Position numbers and translations under genes: made by a program. From Chlorogloea sp. CCALA 695 (GTDB lineage: Bacteria; Cyanobacteriota; Cyanobacteriia; Cyanobacteriales; Chroococcidiopsidaceae): a stretch of 64,000 bases of DNA. Shown one piece after another: positions 34,595 through 44,808 of the stretch (its first letter is position 1; each line of letters begins with the position of its first letter). The stretch covers positions 58,146 through 122,145 of the forward strand of contig NZ_PVWN01000010.1 of NCBI RefSeq assembly GCF_003003885.1. Direction: 5' to 3'. Under the pieces are notes generated by a model, which was not told the DNA's origin, searched no databases, and was given only the letters and a program-made list of their open reading frames with translations.

Positions 34595-35428
34595 TTAAGG
34601 CAACCAAGGGAAAGAGCGAAAGTTGGGGGGACGTTTTTCTAAAAATGCTTGTTTGCCCTCCGCACCTTCTTGAGTCATGTAGTAGAGCATAGTAGCATTG
34701 CCTGCGAGTTCTTGTAACCCTGCTTGTCCATCACAATCGGCGTTAAAAGCAGACTTTAGACAACGAATAGCGATCGGGCTTTTTTCTAGTATTTCTGTTG
34801 CCCATTGGATGCCTTCGGTTTCTAATTGTTCCACAGGTACGATGCAGTTAACTAAACCCATTTCCAAAGCTTGAGTAGCGGTGTATTGGCGACAAAGATA
34901 CCAAATTTCCCGCGCTTTTTTTTGCCCGACAATCCGCGCCAAATAACTAGCACCAAAACCACCATCAAAACTACCAACTTTAGGGCCTGTTTGCCCAAAT
35001 ATGGCGTTATCGGCGGCAATAGTAAGATCGCAGATTAGGTGTAAAACGTGACCACCACCGATCGCATAGCCTGCTACTAAGGCAATTATAACTTTGGGCA
35101 TAGAACGAATTAGACGTTGCAAATCTAAAACGTTGAGGCGGGGAATGCCATCATCATCTATATAGCCAGCATCACCGCGCACGCTTTGATCGCCCCCCGA
35201 ACAAAAGGCGTATTTGCCATCGGTATGGGGACCATAGCCAGTAAATAAAACTACACCAATACTTGTATCTTCTCTAGCATCAACAAAAGCATCGTATAGC
35301 TCAAATACTGTTTTTGGGCGGAAGGCATTGCGCTTGTGGGGACGGTTGATGGTAATTTTGGCAATCCCATCAGTTTTGTGATACAAGATATCTTCGTAAG
35401 TTTTGGCAGTTTCCCAAATAATTGTCAT
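34595..35428 (-). CDS. menB: 1,4-dihydroxy-2-naphthoyl-CoA synthase MenB
   Basis: MenB forms the naphthalene ring of phylloquinone from o-succinylbenzoyl-CoA. The 277-residue crotonase-fold protein has [16 protein letters not shown] near 74-89, where the oxyanion-hole and substrate loop lie, and [19 protein letters not shown] near 117-135. [20 protein letters not shown] near 147-166 contains the key aspartate. It also has the characteristic C-terminal [16 protein letters not shown]. The complete match of the C-terminus separates MenB from ordinary enoyl-CoA hydratases. menD is also in this window. Confidence 0.94.
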   Translation of the reverse strand: MTIIWETAKTYEDILYHKTDGIAKITINRPHKRNAFRPKTVFELYDAFVDAREDTSIGVVLFTGYGPHTDGKYAFCSGGDQSVRGDAGYIDDDGIPRLNVLDLQRLIRSMPKVIIALVAGYAIGGGHVLHLICDLTIAADNAIFGQTGPKVGSFDGGFGASYLARIVGQKKAREIWYLCRQYTATQALEMGLVNCIVPVEQLETEGIQWATEILEKSPIAIRCLKSAFNADCDGQAGLQELAGNATMLYYMTQEGAEGKQAFLEKRPPNFRSFPWLP

Positions 35429-35494
35429 AGTAAAGGCGCATCGTTTTAGCCCCAGAATTTTAACGCGGGTAGTGACTTTGAGCCAAATACCTAT

Positions 35495-36046
35495 TTAGTC
35501 TTGACTACTAATTAAGGGGGAACCGAGAGTAGTGAGATTAAGCGCATAGCCCCCAGTAACTAAGTAAACGCTGTCAGAAATCGCGCCTATGCGTCGGACT
35601 AAATTACCCAGGCGATCGCGAAAGGTTCTACCACTAGGATAGGCTGGTACGACACCCCAGCCTGTTTCTTCGGCGACAAAAATTATTTCTTGATTACAAC
35701 GATCGCGCAAAGTAAGTAACAACTCTTGGACAATTTGCTCCCATTGAGTAGCGTCTTTGTCTAATAAAGCAGCCACCCAAGTACCTAAAGAGTCAACCAA
35801 TAGGCAACTAGAGGCGGGAGAAGTTGCGATCGCGCTGATTAATTGCAATTCGGGTACTTCCCAAGTCAACCAATGCTCTGGGCGACGTTTTTGATGTTTG
35901 CTTAGGCGCTCTACCCAGTCCAAATCTTCAAGATTTACTAAAGCGGTGGCTAGATAGATGACGCAATTATTTGACTTAAGTGCTAAATTTTCTGCCCATT
36001 CACTTTTTCCCGACCGAGCGGGCCCTGTAACTAAAACAATGCCCAT
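35495..36046 (-). CDS. cobU: Adenosylcobinamide kinase/guanylyltransferase CobU
   Basis: CobU phosphorylates adenosylcobinamide and then transfers GMP, in the nucleotide-loop assembly branch of cobalamin synthesis. The P-loop GPARSGKSEWAE is at the N-terminus, with VDSLGTWVAALLDKD near 80-95 and IFVAEETGWGVVPAYPSG near 120-137. I chose the ATG at 36046, which gives the usual MGIVLVTGPARSGK start. The longer frame from 36109 adds 21 residues without family similarity. No other cobalamin gene or B12 riboswitch is visible. Confidence 0.9.
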   Translation of the reverse strand: MGIVLVTGPARSGKSEWAENLALKSNNCVIYLATALVNLEDLDWVERLSKHQKRRPEHWLTWEVPELQLISAIATSPASSCLLVDSLGTWVAALLDKDATQWEQIVQELLLTLRDRCNQEIIFVAEETGWGVVPAYPSGRTFRDRLGNLVRRIGAISDSVYLVTGGYALNLTTLGSPLISSQD

Positions 36047-36230
36047 AGAATTGTCGTTGCAGGTACAAATTACCAATATTTTTGAATTAATTGTTCGTCT
36101 TCGATACAATTAGCACCAACCCATAGCAAGGTAAAATAACTAAATTACCCTGTACCGAGTAGACATTCAGCCAAAACATTAACATGAATAGCTGTCCAAT
36201 TGTAAGCTTTAGCTATGGTTAGTTTGAATT

Positions 36231-36863
36231 ATGAAAGCAGATTTAAACAAAATTTTGGCAGCCTTGCAACAGTTAGAACAAAACCCTAATTCTAAAAGTC
36301 ACCCTGCCACCTCAAATCTAGATAGCACTCTAGGTATTACTTCCGAGACGAGCAAAGCCAGTCAACCTGATGCTTCTGCACCCATTCCACCACTACAACC
36401 AAACCGTCAAGCGCCTAATCTACCTATATTCAATTCTACTAGCGAAGATGCCCCAGCCGAGGAGCCTATAGTAGTAACCACGCCGCCTACTTTTACTCAG
36501 GACTTACAGCAAATTATCCAGCAAATTGAAAGTCTTTACAGGGAAGGGCCAATTGTTGATGGTTGGCTAGAATCCTATGCTTGTGAATCGACACCAAGTA
36601 ACGACAACGGAGCCGTTGATGATGTGGCGACTCCTTTAGAGTATGTCAAGGCGGCTAGGAGCTTGCAACAAGATCAGGTAATTTGTGAAGCTCCACGCTC
36701 TTGCTACCGTCTCAATGGTGTAAGTCTAACAGGTCAACAGTGGTCTTATCCATGCCCTATTGAACAGTTGCCTAGTGTAAGTTTAGCGATCGCCCGTTAC
36801 GAAAAGCTACTACAATTACTCAACCGCAAATACGACTTAGAAACCCGCCTTAAATCACTGTAA
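36231..36863 (+). CDS. Hypothetical cyanobacterial protein
   Basis: I do not recognise this 210-residue protein. It begins MKADLNKILAALQQLEQN, then has a low-complexity Ser/Pro-rich region (about 20-85). The C-terminal half (about 88-210) looks folded: QDLQQIIQQIESLYREGPIV, LEYVKAARSLQQDQV and QLPSVSLAIARYEKLLQLLN. No signal or membrane segment is seen. It is convergent with pxcA with only 4 nt between the stops. The organisation, disordered linker then compact domain, suggests an adaptor or regulator, but no function can be assigned. Confidence 0.7.
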   Translation: MKADLNKILAALQQLEQNPNSKSHPATSNLDSTLGITSETSKASQPDASAPIPPLQPNRQAPNLPIFNSTSEDAPAEEPIVVTTPPTFTQDLQQIIQQIESLYREGPIVDGWLESYACESTPSNDNGAVDDVATPLEYVKAARSLQQDQVICEAPRSCYRLNGVSLTGQQWSYPCPIEQLPSVSLAIARYEKLLQLLNRKYDLETRLKSL

Positions 36864-36867
36864 ATAT

Positions 36868-38205
36868 TTACTCGTTCATATTGCGATAGGTAGCGACGGC
36901 GGAAGGAGAAATTCTGTTGAGATAGCGAAAGATCCAATACTTAAATATAGTGTCTAATATTACCGGAAAGGTAGCAATAAACAAGAAGATAAAACTGTGA
37001 TTTTCAGGTAGTCCTAAATGACGAGATACACCAGATAAAATTACTTCCCAACCGTGAGGAGAATGGAAGCCCACAAAAATATCTGTAAATAAAATAATAA
37101 TAAATGCTTTGGCACTATCGCTTAAGCCATATACTACCTGGTCGATAAAATCTTTGAGAATGGCAATCTCGCGTTTGCTAGTAATAAGTAGCCAGATAAA
37201 AGCTGCTAAAGCACACAAATCAGCAAATACGTTTTCAATGGCATCGGTGCTTTCATGCCGATACATTTTAGCAATATCGCCTACTTTAGCTTTAATTTTT
37301 TCTTCTAAAAATGGTGGGGAAAATTCGGTACCAGTTAAGAGTTGCTCAAACTTTAGCTTTTCCTCATATTTTTGCATTTGCTCTAAAGCTTTTTCTTCCA
37401 TTTCATAATTAAGAAATATCTCTGATGCGGAGGTGCTTCTTACTCGCTCAACTATTGGGCTAACAATTAAATGTTTTGATAATTGAAAAGTCAAAAAAGG
37501 TACTATTACTAGCAATAAAACTAATTTTATGGATACAAAAGTTCGCCTTTGAGAATAACGAAACTTTTGGACAACATCTTCCTCAGATTTAGGGTCTAAT
37601 TCAATCTTTAAGCGATTGAGGGTGCGGAGGATCGAGCGGGGCAAAACACTGGTTTCTTCTGCCTTGCTCTCTGAGCGCTTAGTTAACTTAGGTGGAGGTG
37701 ATTTTTGCGGAATATTATCAGTAGCGATTCGTTCAATATTGGTAACTTGCGGAGGTACATCTACAGAATATTCTTTAATATCTGTGTATTTTCCTACTAC
37801 TTGGTCGATAAAAGTTAGTTTGTCTAAAACAGCATCAGCATAGGTTTTAGATTGAATGTCCAAAGTATTATTAACTATAGACAAACCATTATTTCTTGCT
37901 AGTTTGAGGGTTTTTTGATTAAAATTACTAAACCACGAGCGGCTAAAATTAAACTCTGTTAAGCTCATGCGGACAGTTTTTAAAAACTTGTTAAGTTCCG
38001 AGTGTAGATAATTCATCACACTGCTACCATACAAGGCGTGTTGAGCGGGGATCTGCTCACCGTTAAAGTATTCGTCTTCCATAGCCTTAATTAGGGAAGC
38101 AGCTTCATGGGCCCTGTTGAGACTTCGCTCGGTAGTTTGCAAGTAGCGTTGATAAAGAGCGTGTAAGTAGGAAGATATATTAGAAAGCAAACTAGACTTT
38201 TTCAT
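36868..38205 (-). CDS. pxcA: Proton extrusion protein PxcA (CemA family)
   Basis: PxcA is an inner-membrane protein needed for light-driven proton release and related to chloroplast CemA. The 445-residue form has a long N-terminal cytoplasmic part with LQTTERSLNRAHEAASLIKA, followed by the marker SQRRTFVSIKLVLLLVIVPF near 224-243, where the CemA domain begins. Three more hydrophobic segments follow, for example LCALAAFIWLLIT and FIIILFTDIFVGFHSPHGWE, ending KYWIFRYLNRISPSAVATYR. The FHSPHGWE signature is strongly conserved. It is divergent from the P-loop gene. Confidence 0.9.
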   Translation of the reverse strand: MKKSSLLSNISSYLHALYQRYLQTTERSLNRAHEAASLIKAMEDEYFNGEQIPAQHALYGSSVMNYLHSELNKFLKTVRMSLTEFNFSRSWFSNFNQKTLKLARNNGLSIVNNTLDIQSKTYADAVLDKLTFIDQVVGKYTDIKEYSVDVPPQVTNIERIATDNIPQKSPPPKLTKRSESKAEETSVLPRSILRTLNRLKIELDPKSEEDVVQKFRYSQRRTFVSIKLVLLLVIVPFLTFQLSKHLIVSPIVERVRSTSASEIFLNYEMEEKALEQMQKYEEKLKFEQLLTGTEFSPPFLEEKIKAKVGDIAKMYRHESTDAIENVFADLCALAAFIWLLITSKREIAILKDFIDQVVYGLSDSAKAFIIILFTDIFVGFHSPHGWEVILSGVSRHLGLPENHSFIFLFIATFPVILDTIFKYWIFRYLNRISPSAVATYRNMNE

Positions 38206-38290
38206 CGCAGAAAATTATCCAGCCTTATTCGGGCAATTTTTAAGCTTACATTAATGTACGAGGGATCTTAGCAAATCTACGAGGTAACAG

Positions 38291-40441
38291 TTGGTACGAT
38301 TAGATTCTGTTTGGGTAACAGGTTCGAGTAATACGGGTAAAACTACGCGCTTAGTAGAGCAATTCTGTCTGTGGATGGAGTCAAAAGCCGAAAACTATAG
38401 CCAATCTCACCCCACAAAGCAAAAAGCGCTAAAAATCCCGCCAAAGTTAGATTGGCAAAAAACCGAGCCAGCAGTGTTAGTTTTTGCTGCAAATAACGAC
38501 AACCGCCAAGATTTAGTAGAGCGCCTTGTCGCCGCTACTGGTGGGAGATATCCTATTCGCGCCAAGACACCCTTGGGTTTTTTGCAAGATGAGGTAATTT
38601 TATATTGGCCGTTGTTGATTGGGTTATTGAATCTCAAGGCGCAATTTCCTGTAAGACTGCGCCCAGAAACCGAGCAAGAATTAGCAACTAAACTGTGGAA
38701 ACTAGATGAGGGAATGATCGCGGGAGTGGGTGAGTATCGGTTGGTGCGGCGCATTTTGGACTTATTGCAATTAGCAGCTTATAGCGGTACGCCAACGTCA
38801 GATATTGCCACAGTTTTAGCCCAAGGCTTAGAAGATGAAGTAGAGGGAATAGACTACGCTCAATTATTGCTACATTGGCGGAGTTGGTGCATGGAGAGAG
38901 GTTTATTAACCTACGGCATAATTACCGAATTGTACTATCAATATTTATTACCCGATCCAAATTACCAGCAGCATTTATTACGGCGCTATCGTTATCTACT
39001 AGCAGATGATGTTGATGATTATCCGGGGGTAGCGCGGCATTTATTTGACTTTTTGCTAGATCGAGGAGTTGTAGGCGCTTTTAGTTATAATCCTGACGGG
39101 GCGATTAGATTGGGGTTAGGCTCCGATCCTGAGTATTTAGGGGGTTTGGCTGCGCGTTGTAAAAAAGTAGAAACCTTAATAGCGTCACCCGTAAAGACTC
39201 TAGCAGAAGTGGCTATACTGATGACGGAAGTTGTAAGCCAACCACTAACGCTTGTTAGTTTACCTAGCTGTGTACAAACAATTGCGACTACTTCCCGCGC
39301 CGAATTGCTTAGAGAAACTGGGGAAGAAGTCGCCCGCGCTGTAGAATCGGGAGTAGTACAGGCGCAAGAAATAGCGATAATTGCTCCGGGCTTAGATGCG
39401 ATCGCCCGTTATAGTTTAGTTGAAATTCTGCGTAAAAAAGGCATTGCTGTAGCGCCTACAAACGATCAGCGTCCTTTAAATAGTTATCCAGCAATTCGCG
39501 GCTTACTAACCTTGCTGACCTTAGTTTACCCAGGTTTAGGGCGATTGGTAGACAGAGATGCGATCGCCGAAATGTTAGTTGTCCTCAGTCCCGATTTAAC
39601 TACTCAAAACACCTACAAAATCGACCCGATAAGGGCTGGTTTAATTGCCGATGCGTGTTTTGAACCTCACCCCGATCGCCCGAACTTGCTGCCCTTTGCA
39701 GCCTACGATCGCTGGGATAGATTGGGCTACACTACAACTACTGCTTACGAGCAACTATTGGCATGGATAGAAAAACAGCGCTCTCAGTACGAGATGCGGC
39801 TTTTACCTAGTCCAATTTCGCTACTAGACCGAGCAATTCAAGATTTTTTATGGCCTGGTAGCAATCTTCCTTACGACCTTGTAGCAGCGCTGCGAGAGCT
39901 ATTAGAGACGGCTCAACATTATTGGGAAGTTGATATGAGATTGAGGCAAATTGAAGGGGGCGACGCGCCCGTAAACGCTACCATAGCTCAATTTATTAGC
40001 TTGCTTAGGCGAGGAACTATTACCGCCAATCCTTACCCCGTGCGTCCTATTGGTGCAGCAAGTCGCGCTGTTACTTTAGCAACTATCTTTCAATATCGCT
40101 CTAGTCGTCAGCGTCATCGCTGGCAATTTTGGTTAGATGCGGGTTCTCCTTTGTGGTTGAGTGGTGGAGCGGCGACTTTATTTGGTGCTAATTTATTTTT
40201 GCAACATCGATTTGCGCGTCCTTGGACAGCTGAGGAAGCTAGAGAGGCTGATGAGGAGCGTTTGCAAAGAATTATCCGCGATTTATTAGGGCGGGTGGAG
40301 GAGCGAGTTTACTTGTGTCATAGCGAATTAGCTGTAAATGGACAAGAGCAGCTAGGCCCATTATTAAACTTAGTTAATGCCTCGCTTCCCGTTGTTTCTG
40401 AAGCTCTAACCAGTCCCGAATCTCTTGAGCTAACCAAATAA
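38291..40441 (+). CDS. P-loop helicase-like protein (AddB/UvrD-related?)
   Basis: The 716-residue protein begins with a Walker A-like GSSNTGKTTRLVEQF near residues 11-25, followed by LVFAANNDNRQDLVERLVA, as in the first motifs of UvrD/AddB-type enzymes, and YRYLLADDVDDYPGVARHLF near 232-251, a possible Walker B region. QEIAIIAPGLDAIARYSLV and RPLNSYPAIRGLLTLL near 370-405 also resemble these proteins. The C-terminus with no nuclease motif is shorter than AddB. The start is TTG. A role in DNA repair or recombination is plausible, but the helicase motifs are incomplete by eye. Its 3' end overlaps the convergent kinase gene by 68 bp. Confidence 0.65.
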   Translation: MVRLDSVWVTGSSNTGKTTRLVEQFCLWMESKAENYSQSHPTKQKALKIPPKLDWQKTEPAVLVFAANNDNRQDLVERLVAATGGRYPIRAKTPLGFLQDEVILYWPLLIGLLNLKAQFPVRLRPETEQELATKLWKLDEGMIAGVGEYRLVRRILDLLQLAAYSGTPTSDIATVLAQGLEDEVEGIDYAQLLLHWRSWCMERGLLTYGIITELYYQYLLPDPNYQQHLLRRYRYLLADDVDDYPGVARHLFDFLLDRGVVGAFSYNPDGAIRLGLGSDPEYLGGLAARCKKVETLIASPVKTLAEVAILMTEVVSQPLTLVSLPSCVQTIATTSRAELLRETGEEVARAVESGVVQAQEIAIIAPGLDAIARYSLVEILRKKGIAVAPTNDQRPLNSYPAIRGLLTLLTLVYPGLGRLVDRDAIAEMLVVLSPDLTTQNTYKIDPIRAGLIADACFEPHPDRPNLLPFAAYDRWDRLGYTTTTAYEQLLAWIEKQRSQYEMRLLPSPISLLDRAIQDFLWPGSNLPYDLVAALRELLETAQHYWEVDMRLRQIEGGDAPVNATIAQFISLLRRGTITANPYPVRPIGAASRAVTLATIFQYRSSRQRHRWQFWLDAGSPLWLSGGAATLFGANLFLQHRFARPWTAEEAREADEERLQRIIRDLLGRVEERVYLCHSELAVNGQEQLGPLLNLVNASLPVVSEALTSPESLELTK

Positions 40442-41741
40442 GTTCAGCTTCGCTCAATGTCCGTCCAAAAGAACGTCTAACAAAGTGATTCAAGTAAGGG
40501 CCGAAGGCAATAGTTATACCTTTTTGTTTTCCGTTGTAGGTTACATAAATATCTTGAATATGGGCGATAAATTCTGTGTGTTTAAGATAAGTTATTTTAA
40601 ATAATTTTCTTTTTATCTCTAAACTTTCAGGATTAAAGTCAATTTTTGTGTTGCCAAAATAATAGCTGATGGTATTAGCAGTAACAGGAGTAATAAAGAG
40701 TAATCCAATTATTATTAATAATATTGGAGAGCCAAGCCCAGCTATAAAACTGAAAAATACTCCAGTAGTCAAGTACAGAGCTAAAAATATAAAAATTGGA
40801 TATTGTATTTCCCCTAATGCTTTTATTTGAATCTTTAAATGTGAAAAAGATTTATTTATTTTAACCTGAGTGTTGTCTGGGCGCTGGACTTTTGCGCCCA
40901 AATAAAATGATTGCCGTCTCAAATTGCTTTGATTTCCCAGCGAAGGATTTGCCAAGGCTTCGAGAGTTTGATTAACACTGCCAAATCTTCTTTCTAAACT
41001 TGGGTCTGTCAATTGTTCAAGCCAAAACACGAAACCGGGGCTAATATTTACTTTGTCGCTAAAGTGAATCCGAAAATCTTTTTGAGGCAAATCCGCCGGA
41101 GCAATACCTGTTAGTAAATGAATTAAAGTTGCTCCCAGGGCGTACAAATCTGAGGCGGGAACTGCTCTACCGCCAAACTGTTCAATTGGTGTATATCCGT
41201 AAGTTCCAACTACTGTAAATGTTCTTCCTTCTTTAGCGGCGCTATCTTGTACTGCTCCAAAATCTACTAGATAAACTTGCTCGTCTTCTCCCATAATCAA
41301 ATTACTAGGCTTAATATCTCTATGCAATACTGGAGGGTTTAATTGATGCAGATATAGCAAAATATTTAGTATATCAAAGGCTATTTTAGTTACTTGTTTT
41401 TCGGTAAATCTCTGGTTTTGATTGAGTAATTCTTTTAAAGAAGCACCAGGAATATAGTTTTCTACTAGCGCAAACCACAACGATCGCTCGTCTATGCAAA
41501 AGTAATCTCTATACTTAGGAATATGAGGATGATTTAGTTGTTTGAGTACCTGTGCTTCGCGTTCAAATAGTTTGAGGTTTTCCCACTGTATTTGTCCGCC
41601 AAAAGCTAAGAGTTTAATTACAACTTGCGGATTGTCTGGCAATTGTGAATCTATGGCTAACCAGGTTTGACGCGCAGGATTATCACCTAACTTTTGTTTG
41701 AGTTGATAACGATCTTGTAGTATTGTTTCTGCTTCTAACAT
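40374..41741 (-). CDS. Ser/Thr protein kinase with C-terminal membrane domain
   Basis: The 455-residue protein is a Hanks-type kinase with the glycine loop KLGDNPARQTWLAID, lysine in VVIKLLAFGG, catalytic HRDIKPSNLIMGE, VDFGAVQDS and GYTPIEQFGGRAVPASDLY. The catalytic domain ends near 270. Two hydrophobic helices near 320-365 (YPIFIFLALYLTTGVFFSFI and ILLIIIGLLFITPVTANTI) lead to a soluble tail of about 80 residues. It starts with ATG 40 nt after sbcC ends on the same strand. Its 3' part overlaps the P-loop gene by 68 bp. The glycine loop lacks the second and third glycines of the consensus. Confidence 0.87.
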   Translation of the reverse strand: MLEAETILQDRYQLKQKLGDNPARQTWLAIDSQLPDNPQVVIKLLAFGGQIQWENLKLFEREAQVLKQLNHPHIPKYRDYFCIDERSLWFALVENYIPGASLKELLNQNQRFTEKQVTKIAFDILNILLYLHQLNPPVLHRDIKPSNLIMGEDEQVYLVDFGAVQDSAAKEGRTFTVVGTYGYTPIEQFGGRAVPASDLYALGATLIHLLTGIAPADLPQKDFRIHFSDKVNISPGFVFWLEQLTDPSLERRFGSVNQTLEALANPSLGNQSNLRRQSFYLGAKVQRPDNTQVKINKSFSHLKIQIKALGEIQYPIFIFLALYLTTGVFFSFIAGLGSPILLIIIGLLFITPVTANTISYYFGNTKIDFNPESLEIKRKLFKITYLKHTEFIAHIQDIYVTYNGKQKGITIAFGPYLNHFVRRSFGRTLSEAELIWLAQEIRDWLELQKQREARH

Positions 41742-41781
41742 TTTACAATTATTAAAACTCTATTATCTCTTTATGGGCTGG

Positions 41782-44700
41782 TTATGTAGACAATCTAACT
41801 TGAGAGCCAGTTTGCGCTTTATACACTTCAATTCGCGCACTGAAGGCTTCTTTAAAATACGGCATATGCGTAACGGCTAGAATACAAGCAAAATCAGGAG
41901 CGATCGCATTTATTGCTGCAATTAGGCGATCGCATCCTTCCCGATCTTGCGTCCCAAAGCCTTCATCGATAATCAACATTTGCAGAGATGCACCAGATCG
42001 TTGAGCAAGGAGTTTTGCTAAAGCTAGGCGAATAGCAAAGTTGATTCTAAAAGCTTCTCCCCCTGAATAAGTTTCGTAAGCTCTTGTTCCCCGCGCATCG
42101 GCAATTAAAATATCTAAGGTATCGATCAATTTAGCTGTTTTCTTGGCGGCTTTGCTACCTTTTCCGGCTTTTTGAGTCACAAATTGAACGTGCAATTGGT
42201 TTGCACTTAGTCGCGCCAGTAATTGATTAGTTTCTGCTTCTAATTGCGGCAATATATTCTCAATCATCAACGCTTGAATGCCGTTTTTACCGAAAGCTTG
42301 AGCTAATTCTTGATAGACGCGATATTGTTGCTTAATTCCTTGCAACTGCTGTTGCTGTTGCTCGTACTGAACTTGCAAAGCTTGTAGTTGCGCCGCTAAT
42401 TGTTGTAATCCGCCGAGTTTGCTTAAGTTTTCGTCAAGTTCCCTGCGCCCTTGGGCTAACTTTTGTTCTAATTCTTGAATTTCTACCGTAGTATTAGGCG
42501 AAGTTTCTAATTGTTTAGTTAGGCTGTCTATTTGTGTTGCTATTAGTTGCTTTTCTGTAAGTCTCGATTCTGTCGCCTTAGTTAATTCTTTGATCCGCTC
42601 TTGAAGTTCGGGATACTGTTTCTGAGCAGAATTTAGCTCTTGAAAGCGCAATTGCCAAGCTTGAGAATTTCTTAATGCTACTCGCACGGCGTTATGTTGC
42701 TCGGTATTGTAACCAATTTCTTGAATTGAACTTTCTAAAGTGGCAATTTTTCTAGCAATGGGTGAATTAGTTGCTTGAATAGCGATTTGGGCTTGCAACT
42801 GGGCAATTTGTGCCTCTATTTCTGGCTTACGGGCGGCGATTTGCGCTTGCCTTTTTTGAGCATCTTTGATTTGCCCTTGACGAATTTCCGCCCAGCGCCA
42901 CCGCTCGATTTCGCTCCGTGCTAGGGCGTGATCTTGCTCGTTGTAGTTGAGTTTTTGCAATTGCGCCTCTAATTGACGCAATTCTATTTGCTGATCTGGG
43001 GCATAATTTCCCGTAGTTAAAGCTGTTTCTAATTGCTGCTTTTCTACGGCAATTTGGCTTAATCGCTCTTTTTCGTCGCCAGTTGCAGTTAATTGGGCAG
43101 CTAATTGTCCTCTTTGCTCTCGTAAAGCATCATAATCGGCTAATTGTTGATTTAATTCTCGATATTCTTGGCGCAATACTTGAATTTCACTGTCTGAAGC
43201 TGCCATTTGCTCTTTACCTACCCAGAGCTTTTCTTGCACATCTTGCTGTTGGGTTTGAGTTTTTTGAACTACGCGATTCCAGTGATGTTCGTCTAAAGGG
43301 CGATCGCATAATGGGCAACTAGCATCAGGGTTTTGCAACATTTGCATTTTTTGCTCTAATTCCCCGATTAGCTTCTCACAGTCGCTTTGACGGGCTAACA
43401 GGCGCTCCATAAATTGACGGCGCTCTTGTCCTTTTTCGCGCACTCTCTCTAAATAAACCCGTTTTTTCTCTAATACCTCAATCTGCTTTCCGATTTCTGT
43501 TACCGCTTGTTGCAGTTGGGGTTGACGTTGTTGTTTAGTATTTAATTGTCTTTCTGAAGCTTGGAGTTCTTCTATTTTGGCACTTAGTCGCGCTTGCAGT
43601 CGTTCTAGTTGAAGTTGCAGCGCTGCGCGTTGTTGCAAAAGCGGCAATACTTGCAGTTGTAAATTATCTAATTGCTGTAACCGATTTTTGGCTTCCGCAA
43701 GTTGCGCTAAAGCGCTTTGAACTTCAGCAGCTTTACTCAAAGTTTGGTTAATTTCTTGCTCTTGCTGCTGTAAAGCTACTAATTGCCCTTCGGAGTTTTG
43801 CAACTGGCGATTAATAGAGTTGATTTGCTCTGCTTTCTCCTGCTGCAATTGCTGCATCTCTACGGTGGCGCGGGAATGCTCGTGAAATTTGCTTGCTAAG
43901 GTTTCTTCGGTAGCTTGCAGGCGTTGATGTTCTTGATAACCAGATGCGATCGCCTTTTCTTGACTTAATAGCTCTCTAATCGCTTCTAATTGTCCTTCTA
44001 CGTTGATTCGATCTTGAGTTAAACGGCTGCTTTCTTGACTTAAGTTAAGATGTTGTTGGCGCAAAAAACCTAATTGTTGCTCCCAATTTTGCCTTTGGTG
44101 CTGCACTACTTGCAAGCTTTGTACTTTTACATTGTCGTAAGCTTGTTGTTGTTGCAGATAGTTAACTTTTTCTTCTAACTGAGTGCTTAAAGCCGCTACT
44201 TCTAAGCGTTGCTGCAACTGAGTCTGCATAGATTCAATGGAGCGCTCAACTTGTTCTGCTTGTGCTTTAAAAGAGCGAGATAAATCTTTAGCCCGATCTT
44301 CCAAATCATCGTATTGATTGAGTTTCAACAATTCTGCTAATATCTCTTTACGCTCGTTGGGACGCTTGAGCATAAATTCGTCGGCTCTACCTTGGCGCAA
44401 GTATGCCGAATTGATAAATGTGTCGTAGTCTATTTTGATATGAGTTAATATCTCTTGCTGGGTAGCGCGCACACCTTTAGCGGTTAAAGCTTTAAATCCG
44501 CTCGGTGTATCAACTTGAAACTCTAAAGAGCTACTTTGTCCCCGGTAGCGAGTGCGAATTACTCGATATATTTGGTTGAAGCTTGTAAAAACAAAATCAA
44601 CTCGAACCTCTTTAGCTCCGGTTTGAATTACATCATCTTCACTAGAGGCGCGACTTTCTCCCCAAATGGCCCAGGTTATCGCTTCTAATAGAGAAGACTT

Positions 44701-44808
44701 ACCCGCACCATTAGCACCACAAATACAAGCTGTATGCAACCCATTAAAATCTAAGGTGGCATCGCTGTAGCTCAAAAAGTTTTTTAAAGTTAGTTGTACA
44801 GGAATCAT
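41782..44808 (-). CDS. sbcC: DNA exonuclease SbcC (Rad50-type ATPase)
   Basis: SbcC is the SMC-like partner of the SbcD nuclease in processing hairpins and broken ends. The 1008-residue protein has Walker A CGANGAGKSSLLEAITWAIW near 33-52, long coiled coils through the middle, the zinc hook CPLC near residue 488, and the C-terminal ABC signature YSGGEAFRINFAIRLALAKL. Walker B, LQMLIIDEGFGTQD, follows. The arrangement and length are normal. No sbcD gene is adjacent, so the nuclease subunit must be elsewhere. Confidence 0.92.
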   Translation of the reverse strand: MIPVQLTLKNFLSYSDATLDFNGLHTACICGANGAGKSSLLEAITWAIWGESRASSEDDVIQTGAKEVRVDFVFTSFNQIYRVIRTRYRGQSSSLEFQVDTPSGFKALTAKGVRATQQEILTHIKIDYDTFINSAYLRQGRADEFMLKRPNERKEILAELLKLNQYDDLEDRAKDLSRSFKAQAEQVERSIESMQTQLQQRLEVAALSTQLEEKVNYLQQQQAYDNVKVQSLQVVQHQRQNWEQQLGFLRQQHLNLSQESSRLTQDRINVEGQLEAIRELLSQEKAIASGYQEHQRLQATEETLASKFHEHSRATVEMQQLQQEKAEQINSINRQLQNSEGQLVALQQQEQEINQTLSKAAEVQSALAQLAEAKNRLQQLDNLQLQVLPLLQQRAALQLQLERLQARLSAKIEELQASERQLNTKQQRQPQLQQAVTEIGKQIEVLEKKRVYLERVREKGQERRQFMERLLARQSDCEKLIGELEQKMQMLQNPDASCPLCDRPLDEHHWNRVVQKTQTQQQDVQEKLWVGKEQMAASDSEIQVLRQEYRELNQQLADYDALREQRGQLAAQLTATGDEKERLSQIAVEKQQLETALTTGNYAPDQQIELRQLEAQLQKLNYNEQDHALARSEIERWRWAEIRQGQIKDAQKRQAQIAARKPEIEAQIAQLQAQIAIQATNSPIARKIATLESSIQEIGYNTEQHNAVRVALRNSQAWQLRFQELNSAQKQYPELQERIKELTKATESRLTEKQLIATQIDSLTKQLETSPNTTVEIQELEQKLAQGRRELDENLSKLGGLQQLAAQLQALQVQYEQQQQQLQGIKQQYRVYQELAQAFGKNGIQALMIENILPQLEAETNQLLARLSANQLHVQFVTQKAGKGSKAAKKTAKLIDTLDILIADARGTRAYETYSGGEAFRINFAIRLALAKLLAQRSGASLQMLIIDEGFGTQDREGCDRLIAAINAIAPDFACILAVTHMPYFKEAFSARIEVYKAQTGSQVRLST

